Shown one piece after another: positions 5,393 to 11,575 of a stretch of 22,328 bases of DNA. The number at the start of each line of letters is the position of its first letter. Position 1 is the first letter of the stretch. The stretch spans positions 1 to 22,328 of the IMG/VR virus record IMGVR_UViG_3300042446_001048. One strand, written 5' to 3'. Below the pieces are notes generated by a model. The model was given only the letters and a program-made list of their open reading frames with translations. It made no database searches and had not been told where the DNA came from. The translations under genes were made by a program, and so were the position numbers. This stretch comes from a virus.

Positions 5393-5784
5393 AGTTTAGT
5401 CAGGCTAATTAGTGCTTTGGCGTGAAGCTCTGCGGCTTCGTGGGTTAGGTGGATTATTCCTTTTGAAAGTATTTCGTCATCAATACTGTCACCTTGCCAT
5501 GAGTAACTATGAACATTACTGTCTCTTTTGAATGATACAAAATGATACGTTTCTCCTTTATTGGGTCTTACTCGCAACGGTTCTGGCACATCGTATTCAC
5601 CAATGCGGATTGTTTTAACTTTGCGGCGGTATTCTAGTTTATGACTCCACGATGGATTGTCTTTACACGGCTGCCAACCGTCATTATACATATATATGTA
5701 TTCCCAAAGTAGCCATGGGGCATCTGATTCTTGTGCATCTTGCGCGTAGGCAAGCATTAGGTCTGCGTGTCTGTGTTTTGCCAT
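5389..5784 (-). CDS. Conserved phage protein (W..L W E..PSW...YRRK type), 131 aa
   Basis: MAKHRHADLMLAYAQDAQES opens a helix, followed by PWLLWEYI, WQPCKDNPSW and LEYRRKVKTIRIG. This is a pattern (helix, then W-x-x-W-E, W-x-x-C-x-x-x-PxW, YRxK) that I know from many phage proteins labelled hypothetical. The C-terminal half (from about residue 70) may be a separate small domain. The in-frame ATG at 5871 would overlap the SymE-like gene almost entirely, so 5784, two bases after that gene's stop, is the likely start. No function is established. Confidence 0.8.
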   Translation of the reverse strand: MAKHRHADLMLAYAQDAQESDAPWLLWEYIYMYNDGWQPCKDNPSWSHKLEYRRKVKTIRIGEYDVPEPLRVRPNKGETYHFVSFKRDSNVHSYSWQGDSIDDEILSKGIIHLTHEAAELHAKALISLTKL

Positions 5785-5786
5785 AT

Positions 5787-5933
5787 TTAGATTGGTTTGA
5801 TGATGATTAGGTTTTGACTTACGATTACTTCTGTATTTGTTCCGCGAGGAAAACCAGCTTTTTCTAGCCATTTGCCACGCAATCTTAGGAAAGGTGCTTT
5901 GCGCTCGTCAGTTACTTTGGATTTACGTTTCAT
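5787..5933 (-). CDS. SymE-like protein (AbrB/SpoVT-like fold), 48 aa
   Basis: The 48-residue product MKRKSKVTDERKAPF continues with LRLRGKWLEKAGFPRG, an exact match in pattern to the SymE signature (P-x-LRLxGxWLExAGF-x-x-G), then a strand pair ending NLIIIKPI. In Escherichia coli, SymE is an SOS-induced protein whose overexpression inhibits translation, and it is controlled by the antisense RNA SymR. I see no obvious antisense promoter here, so whether this copy is toxic is open. ATG 5933 begins the conserved core; the upstream in-frame extension crosses the terminator hairpin at 5951-5984 and is unlikely. Confidence 0.75.
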   Translation of the reverse strand: MKRKSKVTDERKAPFLRLRGKWLEKAGFPRGTNTEVIVSQNLIIIKPI

Positions 5934-5950
5934 TTTGCCTGTTCTTGCAT

Positions 5951-5984
5951 AAAAAAAGGGAGAGACGGACAAGCCGCCTCCCCC
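5951..5984 (-). terminator. Intrinsic terminator of the 6003-6398 transcript
   Basis: Read leftward, a G-rich arm (GGGGAGGCGG, 5984-5974 region) pairs imperfectly with CCGTCTCTCCC (5968-5958) around a short loop and is followed by seven T (5957-5951). It lies 19 bases after the stop of the 131-aa gene, separating it from the SymE-like gene. Confidence 0.8.
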
Positions 5985-6002
5985 TGACTACACACAGAAA
6001 AG

Positions 6003-6398
6003 TTATGGAAGCTCTTCGGTTGACGGCGTGCCGCCTTTACCGATTGCTTTGAGATATAGAGGTGATTGGATAAGTTCAGCATATGCCTCCTCGTCCATTA
6101 CTTCCATGGTTGCGATGTGCTTTGGAGCCATACAACCTGAGGAACGTCCTCCTCCAGGAAGAACTTTGTCCCATGCGCGAAGCACGGTTACTTTACCAAG
6201 AGCGGATGCAACGTCTAGAGGTAACCCTGTTGTGGTGATTGTGTCACCTGCACGGGCTGCTAGTTGCAGTTCTACTTGAGTTGGGGTTGTAAGTCCGAAG
6301 ACTACCTTAGCACCTGCTACTGCGCTAGGCATTACAGACTTGAGGACATTAAGTTCAGCTTCATCACGACAATGGATCAATTTGGTTACGTTCGACAT
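6003..6398 (-). CDS. Uncharacterised phage protein, 131 aa
   Basis: The protein starts MSNVTKLIHCRDEAEL and has an Ala/Val/Leu/Thr-rich middle (LTTPTQVELQLAARAGDTITTTGLP). A Gly-rich KVLPGGGRSSG segment sits at about residues 79-90. There is no hydrophobic membrane span and no motif I recognise. It has its own terminator, lies 96 bases after the 522-aa gene, and has an A/C-rich leader (AACAAAACCAAATACAATACC) without a Shine-Dalgarno sequence. Placed with the 522-aa gene it may belong to the same transcript and process. Function unknown. Confidence 0.75.
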   Translation of the reverse strand: MSNVTKLIHCRDEAELNVLKSVMPSAVAGAKVVFGLTTPTQVELQLAARAGDTITTTGLPLDVASALGKVTVLRAWDKVLPGGGRSSGCMAPKHIATMEVMDEEAYAELIQSPLYLKAIGKGGTPSTEELP

Positions 6399-6494
6399 GG
6401 TATTGTATTTGGTTTTGTTGTTAATTAGCGTGATTGTGATACGGAATGCGCAACCTCCGTTGTAACTGACAATTACATCAATTACATATCTACC

Positions 6495-8063
6495 TCAAGC
6501 GAAGCTTAACTTACGCTTTGTGGTTTTGATTGCTTTGGGGAGAGAACCTGTAAGCGCGAAAGCAGATACAATCGCAGCTAGCTTAGGGTTGTCTTGCAAT
6601 GAGAACTTACGCTGTGGAACCTGTGGGGCGATACCACGCACACCGTCACGGTTGATGTAAGCCGTATTAGGTTTAACAACCATGCCTGTAATGATCTTGG
6701 TTGGTTGCGGGTCAGCAAGTGTTTGCGGAAGTGGCTCAGAATACTTCTGAACTGGAGCAACGTATTCTGTTCTAGCCAAGTATTTAGTCTGGCTAAACGG
6801 ATTACGCGCTGGCATTAATGGTTTAGGATATGTTGTTGGAATACCAAAGAAACGGCAGCTTACATTGACTAGGCTTCCTTTCATTGTAAAGAAAGACTTT
6901 TCAGTATTAAGTCCTACACAATAAGCTTGTGAGTCCTCAAGTGCGTCATAGTCGTCTGAATGCATGAGTCGCGCAACATAGAAGGCTTTGTTTACGTTAC
7001 CCTCATATTTGTGCATAAGGCGCATTGCAGTCTGTTCCACTCTCATATCAAGCAAGTCATGATAATCTTGTGACTGGAATGTTGATGCACCCGACATGAA
7101 GTCAATCAAGTCACCATTTTCGGCTGCTAGTTCCATAACCAATAATTCAGTTGGTGTCATGGTTTCTGGATCAAGTTTATCTGACATAGCCTCAATCATC
7201 ATCTGCGCTTGATGGTCACCATCAAACTCATAGCAATAATTGAGTGATTGTTCTGAATCTTCCTCTTCGATGATGCCCTTGATTAAGGCATACTCTACTT
7301 CTGAAACGGAGTTAGCAGGATGATGAACATCCGTGGACTTAACCGTTCCTTCCATAGTAACATGGAAAGATGCAGGTGTAAGCTTTGGATCACGCATCAT
7401 TGTGATGAGGACAATCCATTGATTACCCACCCGCATTGCTGTTGACGTAGCAACAAGATCATCATTACCGACAATCTGCTGAGCAACTCTGTTAAAGTCT
7501 CCACCAATAGCACGTCCTAACCGTGTAGCTACGGATTGCATAGCTGAGTTAGGATTGTTGTGCAGGATTGGAGAGAATCTTCCGTCCTGTGCGCCAAGAT
7601 CAACACGGATTGAGCCGTGTTTGAATACGTAACGCGCTGGACGGTGATACACTGTGTTATTGACCTGACCTGAACGTGTAGTTGGACGTTCATACGGAGG
7701 CCATAACGTAGTCTCAAGATCATTCCACTTCCCATTAACCTTGGAGCTAACGGAGATAGACTGATGAGACTTGCGTAGGTTAGCTGCTTTCCACTTCTCT
7801 AAGGATTTGTAGGAAGCAATAACCCCGAATACTATGGAGATTGCTGTTTGAGGATGATAAGGCTCCTCTGAAGCAACTTCCATTAACTGGCGGCGTATCC
7901 GTGTCGGAACACCACCAAACTCCTTTACAATCCACCTTCTGGCGTATTGTGGGAGTAGCCCTGTTCTAAGATGGGCGTATTCTTGCTCGCTGATTAGATT
8001 TTGATCATGTAGGCCAGCGAAACCTGCATAATTCTCTGTTGTGGTGTGTGTAGTCGCACTCAT
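6495..8063 (-). CDS. Large uncharacterised phage protein, 522 aa
   Basis: The largest leftward gene, starting at ATG 8063. It begins MSATTHTTTENYAGFAGLHDQ and contains no Walker, nuclease, polymerase or membrane motif that I can find. There is an acidic stretch around residues 262-273 (IKGIIEEEDSEQ), two long helical regions (about 295-360), and a Pro-rich C-terminal third (VAPVQKYSEPLPQTLADPQPTK) ending basic (KAIKTTKRKLSFA). A perfect TTTAGCCAGACTAAA element lies in its coding sequence (6797-6783, translated FSQTK). It is divergent from the small terminase. Possible roles (recombination, replication accessory or structural) cannot be told apart. Confidence 0.85.
   Translation of the reverse strand: MSATTHTTTENYAGFAGLHDQNLISEQEYAHLRTGLLPQYARRWIVKEFGGVPTRIRRQLMEVASEEPYHPQTAISIVFGVIASYKSLEKWKAANLRKSHQSISVSSKVNGKWNDLETTLWPPYERPTTRSGQVNNTVYHRPARYVFKHGSIRVDLGAQDGRFSPILHNNPNSAMQSVATRLGRAIGGDFNRVAQQIVGNDDLVATSTAMRVGNQWIVLITMMRDPKLTPASFHVTMEGTVKSTDVHHPANSVSEVEYALIKGIIEEEDSEQSLNYCYEFDGDHQAQMMIEAMSDKLDPETMTPTELLVMELAAENGDLIDFMSGASTFQSQDYHDLLDMRVEQTAMRLMHKYEGNVNKAFYVARLMHSDDYDALEDSQAYCVGLNTEKSFFTMKGSLVNVSCRFFGIPTTYPKPLMPARNPFSQTKYLARTEYVAPVQKYSEPLPQTLADPQPTKIITGMVVKPNTAYINRDGVRGIAPQVPQRKFSLQDNPKLAAIVSAFALTGSLPKAIKTTKRKLSFA
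6783..6797 (-). repeat. TTTAG...CTAAA element inside the 522-aa gene
   Basis: Read leftward: TTTAGCCAGACTAAA, identical over 15 bases to the copies at 10-24 and 9406-9420 although here it is fully inside a coding sequence. Confidence 0.8.
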
Positions 8064-8131
8064 AATAATGCATTACAACCCATAGCGAAGCTTATTCTTG
8101 ACAACCTTTGCCAATTATTTATGCTTACGCC
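8064..8131. promoter_or_regulatory. Divergent region with sigma70-like promoter for the small terminase
   Basis: Rightward boxes: TTGACA (8098-8103, perfect), a 16-base spacer, TATGCT (8120-8125, 4/6). Transcription should begin about 7 bases after the -10 box, at or next to the A of ATG 8132, giving a leaderless mRNA. The six bases between -10 and ATG (tacgcc) closely match those of the promoter at 1094-1105 (cacgcc). I see no clear leftward promoter for the 522-aa gene in these 68 bases. Confidence 0.65.
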
Positions 8132-8614
8132 ATGGGAGATTCTATTCAGCCAATCCGTAAAGGACGGCCACCAAAGATCGCGGATCAAGTTTGGTTGGAA
8201 ATTGAAAATAGGTATGTATCAGGTGATACTTCCTTGAAAGATTTAGCTCTGGAGTTCGGGCTAAAGTATCAAACTGTCTTATCGCGTAGCAAAGACAAAC
8301 GATGGCTTAGTCCACAGAGAATCAGCCGTGCATTAACCCGCACCGATTTACCCCCACAGGATACAGCAAAGCAAATTGCAGACCGTTGGGCGGCGAGAAA
8401 AGAAGAAATGAGAGAGAAACTATACAAGGGTGCAACTAAGGCTCTTGATACTTTCTGGCTTATGTCTCCCATACCTCAGGATTTCACGGAGGCTGAAAAA
8501 GCTATGAAGATGCTTGATAAAGCAATCAACCCAGATGAAGGAAAGACAGACAGTAGTATTAACCTTTCTATCTTAACCAATGGTTTTAATCCTTCTCCTA
8601 TTGTTGACATCTGA
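8132..8614 (+). CDS. Putative terminase small subunit (helix-turn-helix), 160 aa
   Basis: The N-terminal region KGRPPKIADQVWLEIENRY, then SLKDLALEFGLKYQTVLSRS (about 35-53), reads as a helix-turn-helix of the type found in small terminase subunits: residue pattern LA-x-x-F-G-L-x-Y-x-T-V. A central helical region (ADRWAARKEEMREKLYKGATKALD) fits the oligomerisation core. The C-terminus is polar and ends PSPIVDI. Small terminases bind the packaging site and feed DNA to the large subunit. The ATG at 8132 follows the promoter directly; an upstream TTG frame (8108) lies inside the -10 region and is rejected. Unusually, the large subunit is 3.1 kb away. It could instead be another DNA-binding regulator. 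Confidence 0.65.
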   Translation: MGDSIQPIRKGRPPKIADQVWLEIENRYVSGDTSLKDLALEFGLKYQTVLSRSKDKRWLSPQRISRALTRTDLPPQDTAKQIADRWAARKEEMREKLYKGATKALDTFWLMSPIPQDFTEAEKAMKMLDKAINPDEGKTDSSINLSILTNGFNPSPIVDI

Positions 8615-8925
8615 TTACTTTAGCCAAGTTTGGATACACCAGAAAAGAGCCTATAATACGCACATGTGCAAATAAACTGCACAAAAGAGCAATAAACACC
8701 CATAAATGCGCCCAAATAAGGGCAATACAGCCGATTCTAGGGGGTTTTGACCACCGAGTAGGGTGACCATAGCGGCTGATGGGTAAGCTATGCTTAAATC
8801 GCCTTGTAGAGAGATATAGACGCACAGTGTTTTTGCCGTAACCCTAAGTAATTACGGATGGGAGAGGCACAGTAGTACAGAATAACTGTTAGGAGAGATG
8901 TTGATATACCAATGGATTTTATGTT
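8615..8925. other. Structured stretch without a clear gene, downstream of the small terminase
   Basis: About 310 bases with no convincing coding frame. It holds a partial TTTAGCCAA copy (8619-8627), a perfect rightward TATAAT (8652-8657) with a weak TTGGAT 16 bases upstream, and hairpins GTGCA/TGCAC (8666-8682), GCCC/GGGC (8710-8723), CATAGC/GCTATG (8768-8792) and CCGTAA/TTACGG (8836-8857 area). AAAAGAGC is repeated (8643-8650, 8683-8690), and the hairpin loops share AATAA. It could be a small RNA gene, a packaging site, or replication-related DNA. A leftward GTG frame of 75 codons (8825-8598) crosses it but looks weak. Confidence 0.45.
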
Positions 8926-9099
8926 TTAGCCCCGAGTAGAGCCAGAACGATCTGTATTGGTATTGATCTTTCCAGTAATCACAATGTATTCCCCTTTGCC
9001 TGTTCTCAAACCACTAAGGCAACTAATGTAGGCATTGTTTTTGCCTGCTGTTCTTGTGTGATTAGAGAATAGGATAGTGTTAATTAAGGTAACACCCAA
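8926..9099 (-). CDS. Possible small gene with TTG start, 57 aa
   Basis: A leftward frame missed by ATG-only scans runs from TTG 9099 to TAA 8926. The product reads LGVTLINTILFSNHTRTAGK then NNAYISCLSGLRTGKGEYIV and ITGKINTNTDRSGSTRG, a protein-like composition with Thr, Asn and Gly. The frame is open further upstream to 9149, across the TTTAGCCGACTAAA element at 9126-9113, without an ATG. Either it starts at TTG or it is the second part of a frameshifted product of the gene ending at 9149. No family recognised. Confidence 0.4.
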   Translation of the reverse strand: MGVTLINTILFSNHTRTAGKNNAYISCLSGLRTGKGEYIVITGKINTNTDRSGSTRG

Positions 9100-9112
9100 G
9101 ACAACGCCACAA

Positions 9113-9126
9113 TTTAGTCGGCTAAA
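9113..9126 (-). repeat. TTTAG...CTAAA element
   Basis: Read leftward: TTTAGCCGACTAAA. It lies 13 bases before the possible TTG start at 9099 and 22 bases after the stop of the gene at 9149-9331. Confidence 0.8.
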
Positions 9127-9148
9127 CTGAGGCGCTGATGGTTGGAGG

Positions 9149-9331
9149 TTATAAGCGAATCACGTCAAGCGGGGGAAGAACATTAAGTTCCTTTAACCTG
9201 ATTGGTAATCTCACCATTGGAATTACCTTATCCCAAACCTTCTTCTTCGGAGGAAGAGTAAGGAGATACTTGATTGCGTTTTCCACGGCGTTTGCGTGGC
9301 TGTCTTGTTTTCTTTCTTTATCGTATTGCAT
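9149..9331 (-). CDS. Uncharacterised small basic protein, 60 aa
   Basis: MQYDKERKQDSHANAVENAI opens a charged helix, followed by KYLLTLPPKKKVWDKVIPMV and LPIRLKELNVLPPLDVIRL. The amino-acid usage looks natural, whereas the overlapping 78-codon frame (9459-9223) is Thr/Arg/Ser-heavy and shadows the end of the upstream gene, so I choose this one. AAGGAG occurs about 16 bases before the ATG, further than usual. Its leader carries a perfect copy of the repeated element (9420-9406). Function unknown. Confidence 0.5.
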   Translation of the reverse strand: MQYDKERKQDSHANAVENAIKYLLTLPPKKKVWDKVIPMVRLPIRLKELNVLPPLDVIRL

Positions 9332-9405
9332 TGTATTATGTAGTCTCTCCTTAAACGGAAGGAGTTGCCGAGTATTGTCATTGCGACACCACCAATTCTG
9401 CCCAC

Positions 9406-9420
9406 TTTAGTCTGGCTAAA
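9406..9420 (-). repeat. TTTAG...CTAAA element in an intergenic leader
   Basis: Read leftward: TTTAGCCAGACTAAA, the same 15-mer as at 10-24 and 6783-6797. It is immediately followed leftward by GTG and sits between the 199-aa gene (ends 9441) and the 60-aa gene (starts 9331). Confidence 0.85.
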
Positions 9421-9440
9421 ATGAGCAGTGGTTGGGGATG

Positions 9441-10040
9441 TTAATGTCCGTAATTGCAACCGATCATGGCCAACTCTTGGCCAACAATGATTAGTTGATC
9501 AACGAATCTACAGCATCCATTAGCTTTTTGCACTTCATACTGCGTATAACTTGCAGCGTCTGACAGAACCGAATATCGAACATTGTCCATGTATTCATAA
9601 TTCCTATCGTAAAGCCAAACCATGACTTCAGCTTTATTATTGAAGACTATTGGAGTAGGTGTCTTTCCACGCAATGTTTGTTCATTCACATCCACAATCC
9701 ATGGCGACAACAAAGGCTCCCAATTTGTAATTGTGTTTGCGTCCTTAGCACTTGCGCCATGTGGAACAAATACTGTCATATGTGGATTATCTTGCTTGCA
9801 TTCAATCCGTTTATTAAGGAACGGTTTTAATGCCATTACCCCGCTTGAACTTACTCCTGCGTGGGTAAACATTATTGTTGTTTCATAGTTGAAGTCGTTA
9901 TCATATTCATCAACGTCATATTGCAACGTGACATGATGACAGTGTAACGTGCCTTGATCCACTTTGATGAAATCAAGGTAGTGACGCAACAATTCGATTC
10001 TCCATGCAGGAGATATTTTTAGTGCTTTATACATTACCAT
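9441..10040 (-). CDS. 2H phosphoesterase-like protein, 199 aa
   Basis: Two H-x-T motifs in hydrophobic strand contexts, H36-V-T38 (LHCHHVTLQY) and H87-M-T89 (NPHMTVFVP), are the defining signature of the 2H phosphoesterase superfamily. The segment between (TTIMFTHAGVSSSGVMALK) fits the linking strands. Superfamily members act on 2',3'-cyclic or 2'-5' phosphodiester bonds in RNA end repair and tRNA ligation, and in phages include the anti-CBASS nuclease Acb1 and PDEs that degrade signalling nucleotides. The 51-residue spacing is on the short side but reasonable. The C-terminal ~90 residues are unassigned. The leader CTACACACAAAT ends in ATATG with no Shine-Dalgarno sequence. Substrate cannot be deduced. 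Confidence 0.6.
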   Translation of the reverse strand: MVMYKALKISPAWRIELLRHYLDFIKVDQGTLHCHHVTLQYDVDEYDNDFNYETTIMFTHAGVSSSGVMALKPFLNKRIECKQDNPHMTVFVPHGASAKDANTITNWEPLLSPWIVDVNEQTLRGKTPTPIVFNNKAEVMVWLYDRNYEYMDNVRYSVLSDAASYTQYEVQKANGCCRFVDQLIIVGQELAMIGCNYGH

Positions 10041-10121
10041 ATTTGTGTGTAGTTAAATGCCATCTGAAACACACACAGGATTGTGCGCACGGAATGGGCT
10101 TTTCATCCGTTCTCCAGCCAA

Positions 10122-10140
10122 CCCGCCGAAGCGGGATTTT
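10122..10140 (-). terminator. GC hairpin with UUCG loop, probable terminator
   Basis: Read leftward, CCCGC-TTCG-GCGGG begins 7 bases after the stop of the 152-aa gene. On this strand the stem is preceded by AAAAT and followed by TTGGCT, so the T-run is poor; on the other strand ATTTTATT follows. It may act in both directions or only as an RNA 3'-end stabiliser. Confidence 0.5.
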
Positions 10141-10141
10141 A

Positions 10142-10600
10142 TTAGTAGCAAACCAAGTAATCAACTCGGTCGCAATTGAAGATATGCCTTTGGAGTTGCT
10201 CCTCACTTATCTCCCCACTTCCATAAGCTGCGCGCGCGCAGTCAAATGGTTTATCTCCGCAACCGTTTGTTAAATCTACAACATGTCCCTCGAAAGGGGT
10301 GCGTAGCTTAATGTGATAACAGTTTATTGGCGCGGCCGCTATTATCGCCTTCAGCTTGACCTCTGTCGGTGTGTCAAAATAATACGACATGTAATACCTT
10401 CCATGCCAATCCTGTTGTTCCACTGATGAGAGAACGGCTCCTATCTGGACAACGCCACTGGCGGTGTCGTATACCTCGTAAGAGGCATTCCCATTTTCGG
10501 CATAGATAATACTGCCGTCAGAGAGGGTTATGACGTCACACACATGTGTGGAATCATTTTTATCCGACCATTTAATATCAACAATAGTAATTAGTTTCAT
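10142..10600 (-). CDS. Uncharacterised phage protein, 152 aa
   Basis: MKLITIVDIKWSDKNDSTHV starts a beta-rich N-terminal half (VITLSDGSIIYAENGNASYEVYD). The C-terminal part has a Cys-containing segment GCGDKPFDCARAAYGSGEIS and ends FNCDRVDYLVCY, with a cysteine count (about six) that could support a metal site or disulfides. The leader is GCATACACATAT then ATG, one of the ACACA-type leaders. A hairpin terminator follows. Family not recognised. Confidence 0.7.
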   Translation of the reverse strand: MKLITIVDIKWSDKNDSTHVCDVITLSDGSIIYAENGNASYEVYDTASGVVQIGAVLSSVEQQDWHGRYYMSYYFDTPTEVKLKAIIAAAPINCYHIKLRTPFEGHVVDLTNGCGDKPFDCARAAYGSGEISEEQLQRHIFNCDRVDYLVCY

Positions 10601-10640
10601 ATATGTGTATGCATCTGCATGTGCGCGGTGCAGAATCCAA

Positions 10641-10733
10641 TCACTGCACAGATAACCAACATCGCTGGTCAGGCGTTGCTCTCCCCATTGGAGCTGAATA
10701 AGGGGCAGGAAAGTCGTGCCAGTTTATAGACAT
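10641..10733 (-). CDS. Possible 30-residue peptide gene
   Basis: The 148-base gap between two leftward genes contains ATG 10733 to TGA 10641, encoding MSINWHDFPAPYSAPMGRAT and PDQRCWLSVQ. The Trp/Pro/Tyr content and clean gap position (15 bases after the upstream stop) make it a reasonable small gene, but it is too short to be sure. A GTGCAG/CTGCAC hairpin overlaps its stop (10628-10649). Confidence 0.4.
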   Translation of the reverse strand: MSINWHDFPAPYSAPMGRATPDQRCWLSVQ

Positions 10734-10748
10734 GGCTGGTCTTGTGTA

Positions 10749-11093
10749 TTACCATGGAAGCCAATCGTCATCGCTGAATCTTGGCGGTGGAGAGTAGTCA
10801 TCACTCCCATCAGGTGCTGGCAAGAACCGATCGAACGGTGAGCTTACCAGCCAATAGGCTTGCGTGTCCTCGTGGACATATCCGCCGTCGATTTCATAAT
10901 AACGTCCTGCGTAAGCCCAGAGGCAGCAATCAAGAGCCGACCCAACGGCATCTAGGTGATCGCTTAATGCTCTCATTTGAGCTTTGGTAATAAGCACCTT
11001 CTCATCAACCGCGCAACGGATTGCGTGGTCAGAGAACGTGTTTCCTTCAGTCGCGAGGAAGTCACTCATGGATTCCTTTCTCAAGTCAGTCAT
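10749..11093 (-). CDS. Uncharacterised acidic phage protein, 114 aa
   Basis: The protein is acidic. It contains KAQMRALSDHLDAVGSALDC (helix), then an aromatic segment (CLWAYAGRYYEIDGG) and a Pro/Asp-rich, probably disordered end (PPPRFSDDDWLPW). Start at ATG 11093 is supported by the ATACACACGAAT leader ending in ATATG, shared with other leftward genes; ATG 11069 (MSDFLATE) with AAAGGA four bases upstream is the alternative. The frame further upstream (to 11276) passes through a run of RNA hairpins and is rejected. No family recognised. Confidence 0.65.
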   Translation of the reverse strand: MTDLRKESMSDFLATEGNTFSDHAIRCAVDEKVLITKAQMRALSDHLDAVGSALDCCLWAYAGRYYEIDGGYVHEDTQAYWLVSSPFDRFLPAPDGSDDYSPPPRFSDDDWLPW

Positions 11094-11121
11094 ATTCGTG
11101 TGTATTCTTGGTTCAAGCTGG

Positions 11122-11246
11122 CCTACCAACGTGGTAGGTTGCAGCGAGAGAAATATGACCTTTAGTTGACTAAACGGGTTTATAACACCCGAATACGTGT
11201 CTGGGCTTGGAACCAGAACTGCCGCATTACACCGCCAAAGCGGTGT
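11122..11246 (-). ncRNA. Run of stem-loops in the leader of the 114-aa gene, possible structured RNA
   Basis: Read leftward, five stem-loops follow one another: ACACCGC-TTTG-GCGGTGT (11246-11229), TCTGG-8 bases-CCAGA (11217-11200), CGGGT-GTTATAA-ACCCG (11191-11175), the repeated element TTTAG-TCAA-CTAAA (11174-11161), and CCTACCA-CGT-TGGTAGG (11138-11122). All stems are perfect. The region is between two protein genes and no frame through it looks coding. It may be a regulatory leader or a free RNA. Confidence 0.45.
11161..11174 (-). repeat. TTTAG...CTAAA element within structured leader
   Basis: Read leftward: TTTAGTCAACTAAA, the only well-matched copy with T rather than C at the first loop base. 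It abuts the CGGGT/ACCCG hairpin. Confidence 0.75.
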
Positions 11247-11260
11247 CCTCTGCGAAGGAA

Positions 11261-11575
11261 TCAAGACCGAAGCCATAGCTGGAAGAATATGTTGAGGAAT
11301 GCCAAGAGCGGCAGCAACATAATCCAGTCGATTGGTGGTCGTTTCTTAACCAATCCATATTTGGCAATAAACTGTTCAACCCTTTCATCCACATTGGCGT
11401 GAATGTCAGGAACTGCTGTCACCCTTACGTCGATCACATATGGATCGCCATAAGGAGCCGACATCTCTACCACCAGCTTATCATCACAGGAGATATCAAT
11501 CTTCTTGTGGATACTGTCGAGAAACGTGGCTAGTTCTTCGTTATTATAGATTTGAGTTGTAGTTGTAGTAGGCAT
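11261..11575 (-). CDS. Small protein with C-terminal membrane anchor, 104 aa
   Basis: First gene of the leftward island. It starts at ATG 11575 as MPTTTTTQIYNNEELATFLD, has a mixed beta/alpha middle (LVVEMSAPYGDPYVIDVRVT) and a hydrophobic C-terminal segment (WIMLLPLLAFLNIFFQLWL) ending in RS, predicting a tail-anchored membrane protein facing the cytoplasm. The leader ACACACACGCACAT ends in ATATG. The in-frame ATG at 11623 would begin a Pro/Thr-rich extension and is less likely. Function unknown. Confidence 0.65.
   Translation of the reverse strand: MPTTTTTQIYNNEELATFLDSIHKKIDISCDDKLVVEMSAPYGDPYVIDVRVTAVPDIHANVDERVEQFIAKYGLVKKRPPIDWIMLLPLLAFLNIFFQLWLRS

Noticed and set aside
8598-8825. 75-codon leftward frame with hydrophobic stretch
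   Set aside because: GTG start without ribosome binding site, antisense overlap with the small terminase end, and no recognisable family; kept only as an alternative reading of the structured region.
9223-9459. 78-codon leftward frame MQLRTL...
   Set aside because: Its start overlaps the end of the 199-aa gene in another frame, and its composition is less natural than that of the overlapping 60-codon frame (9149-9331).
11175-11246. tRNA-like gene, from arms with 5-bp stems and 7-8 base loops
   Set aside because: No matching acceptor stem, no canonical T-loop (TTCRANY) in the right arm on either strand, and no D-arm pattern.
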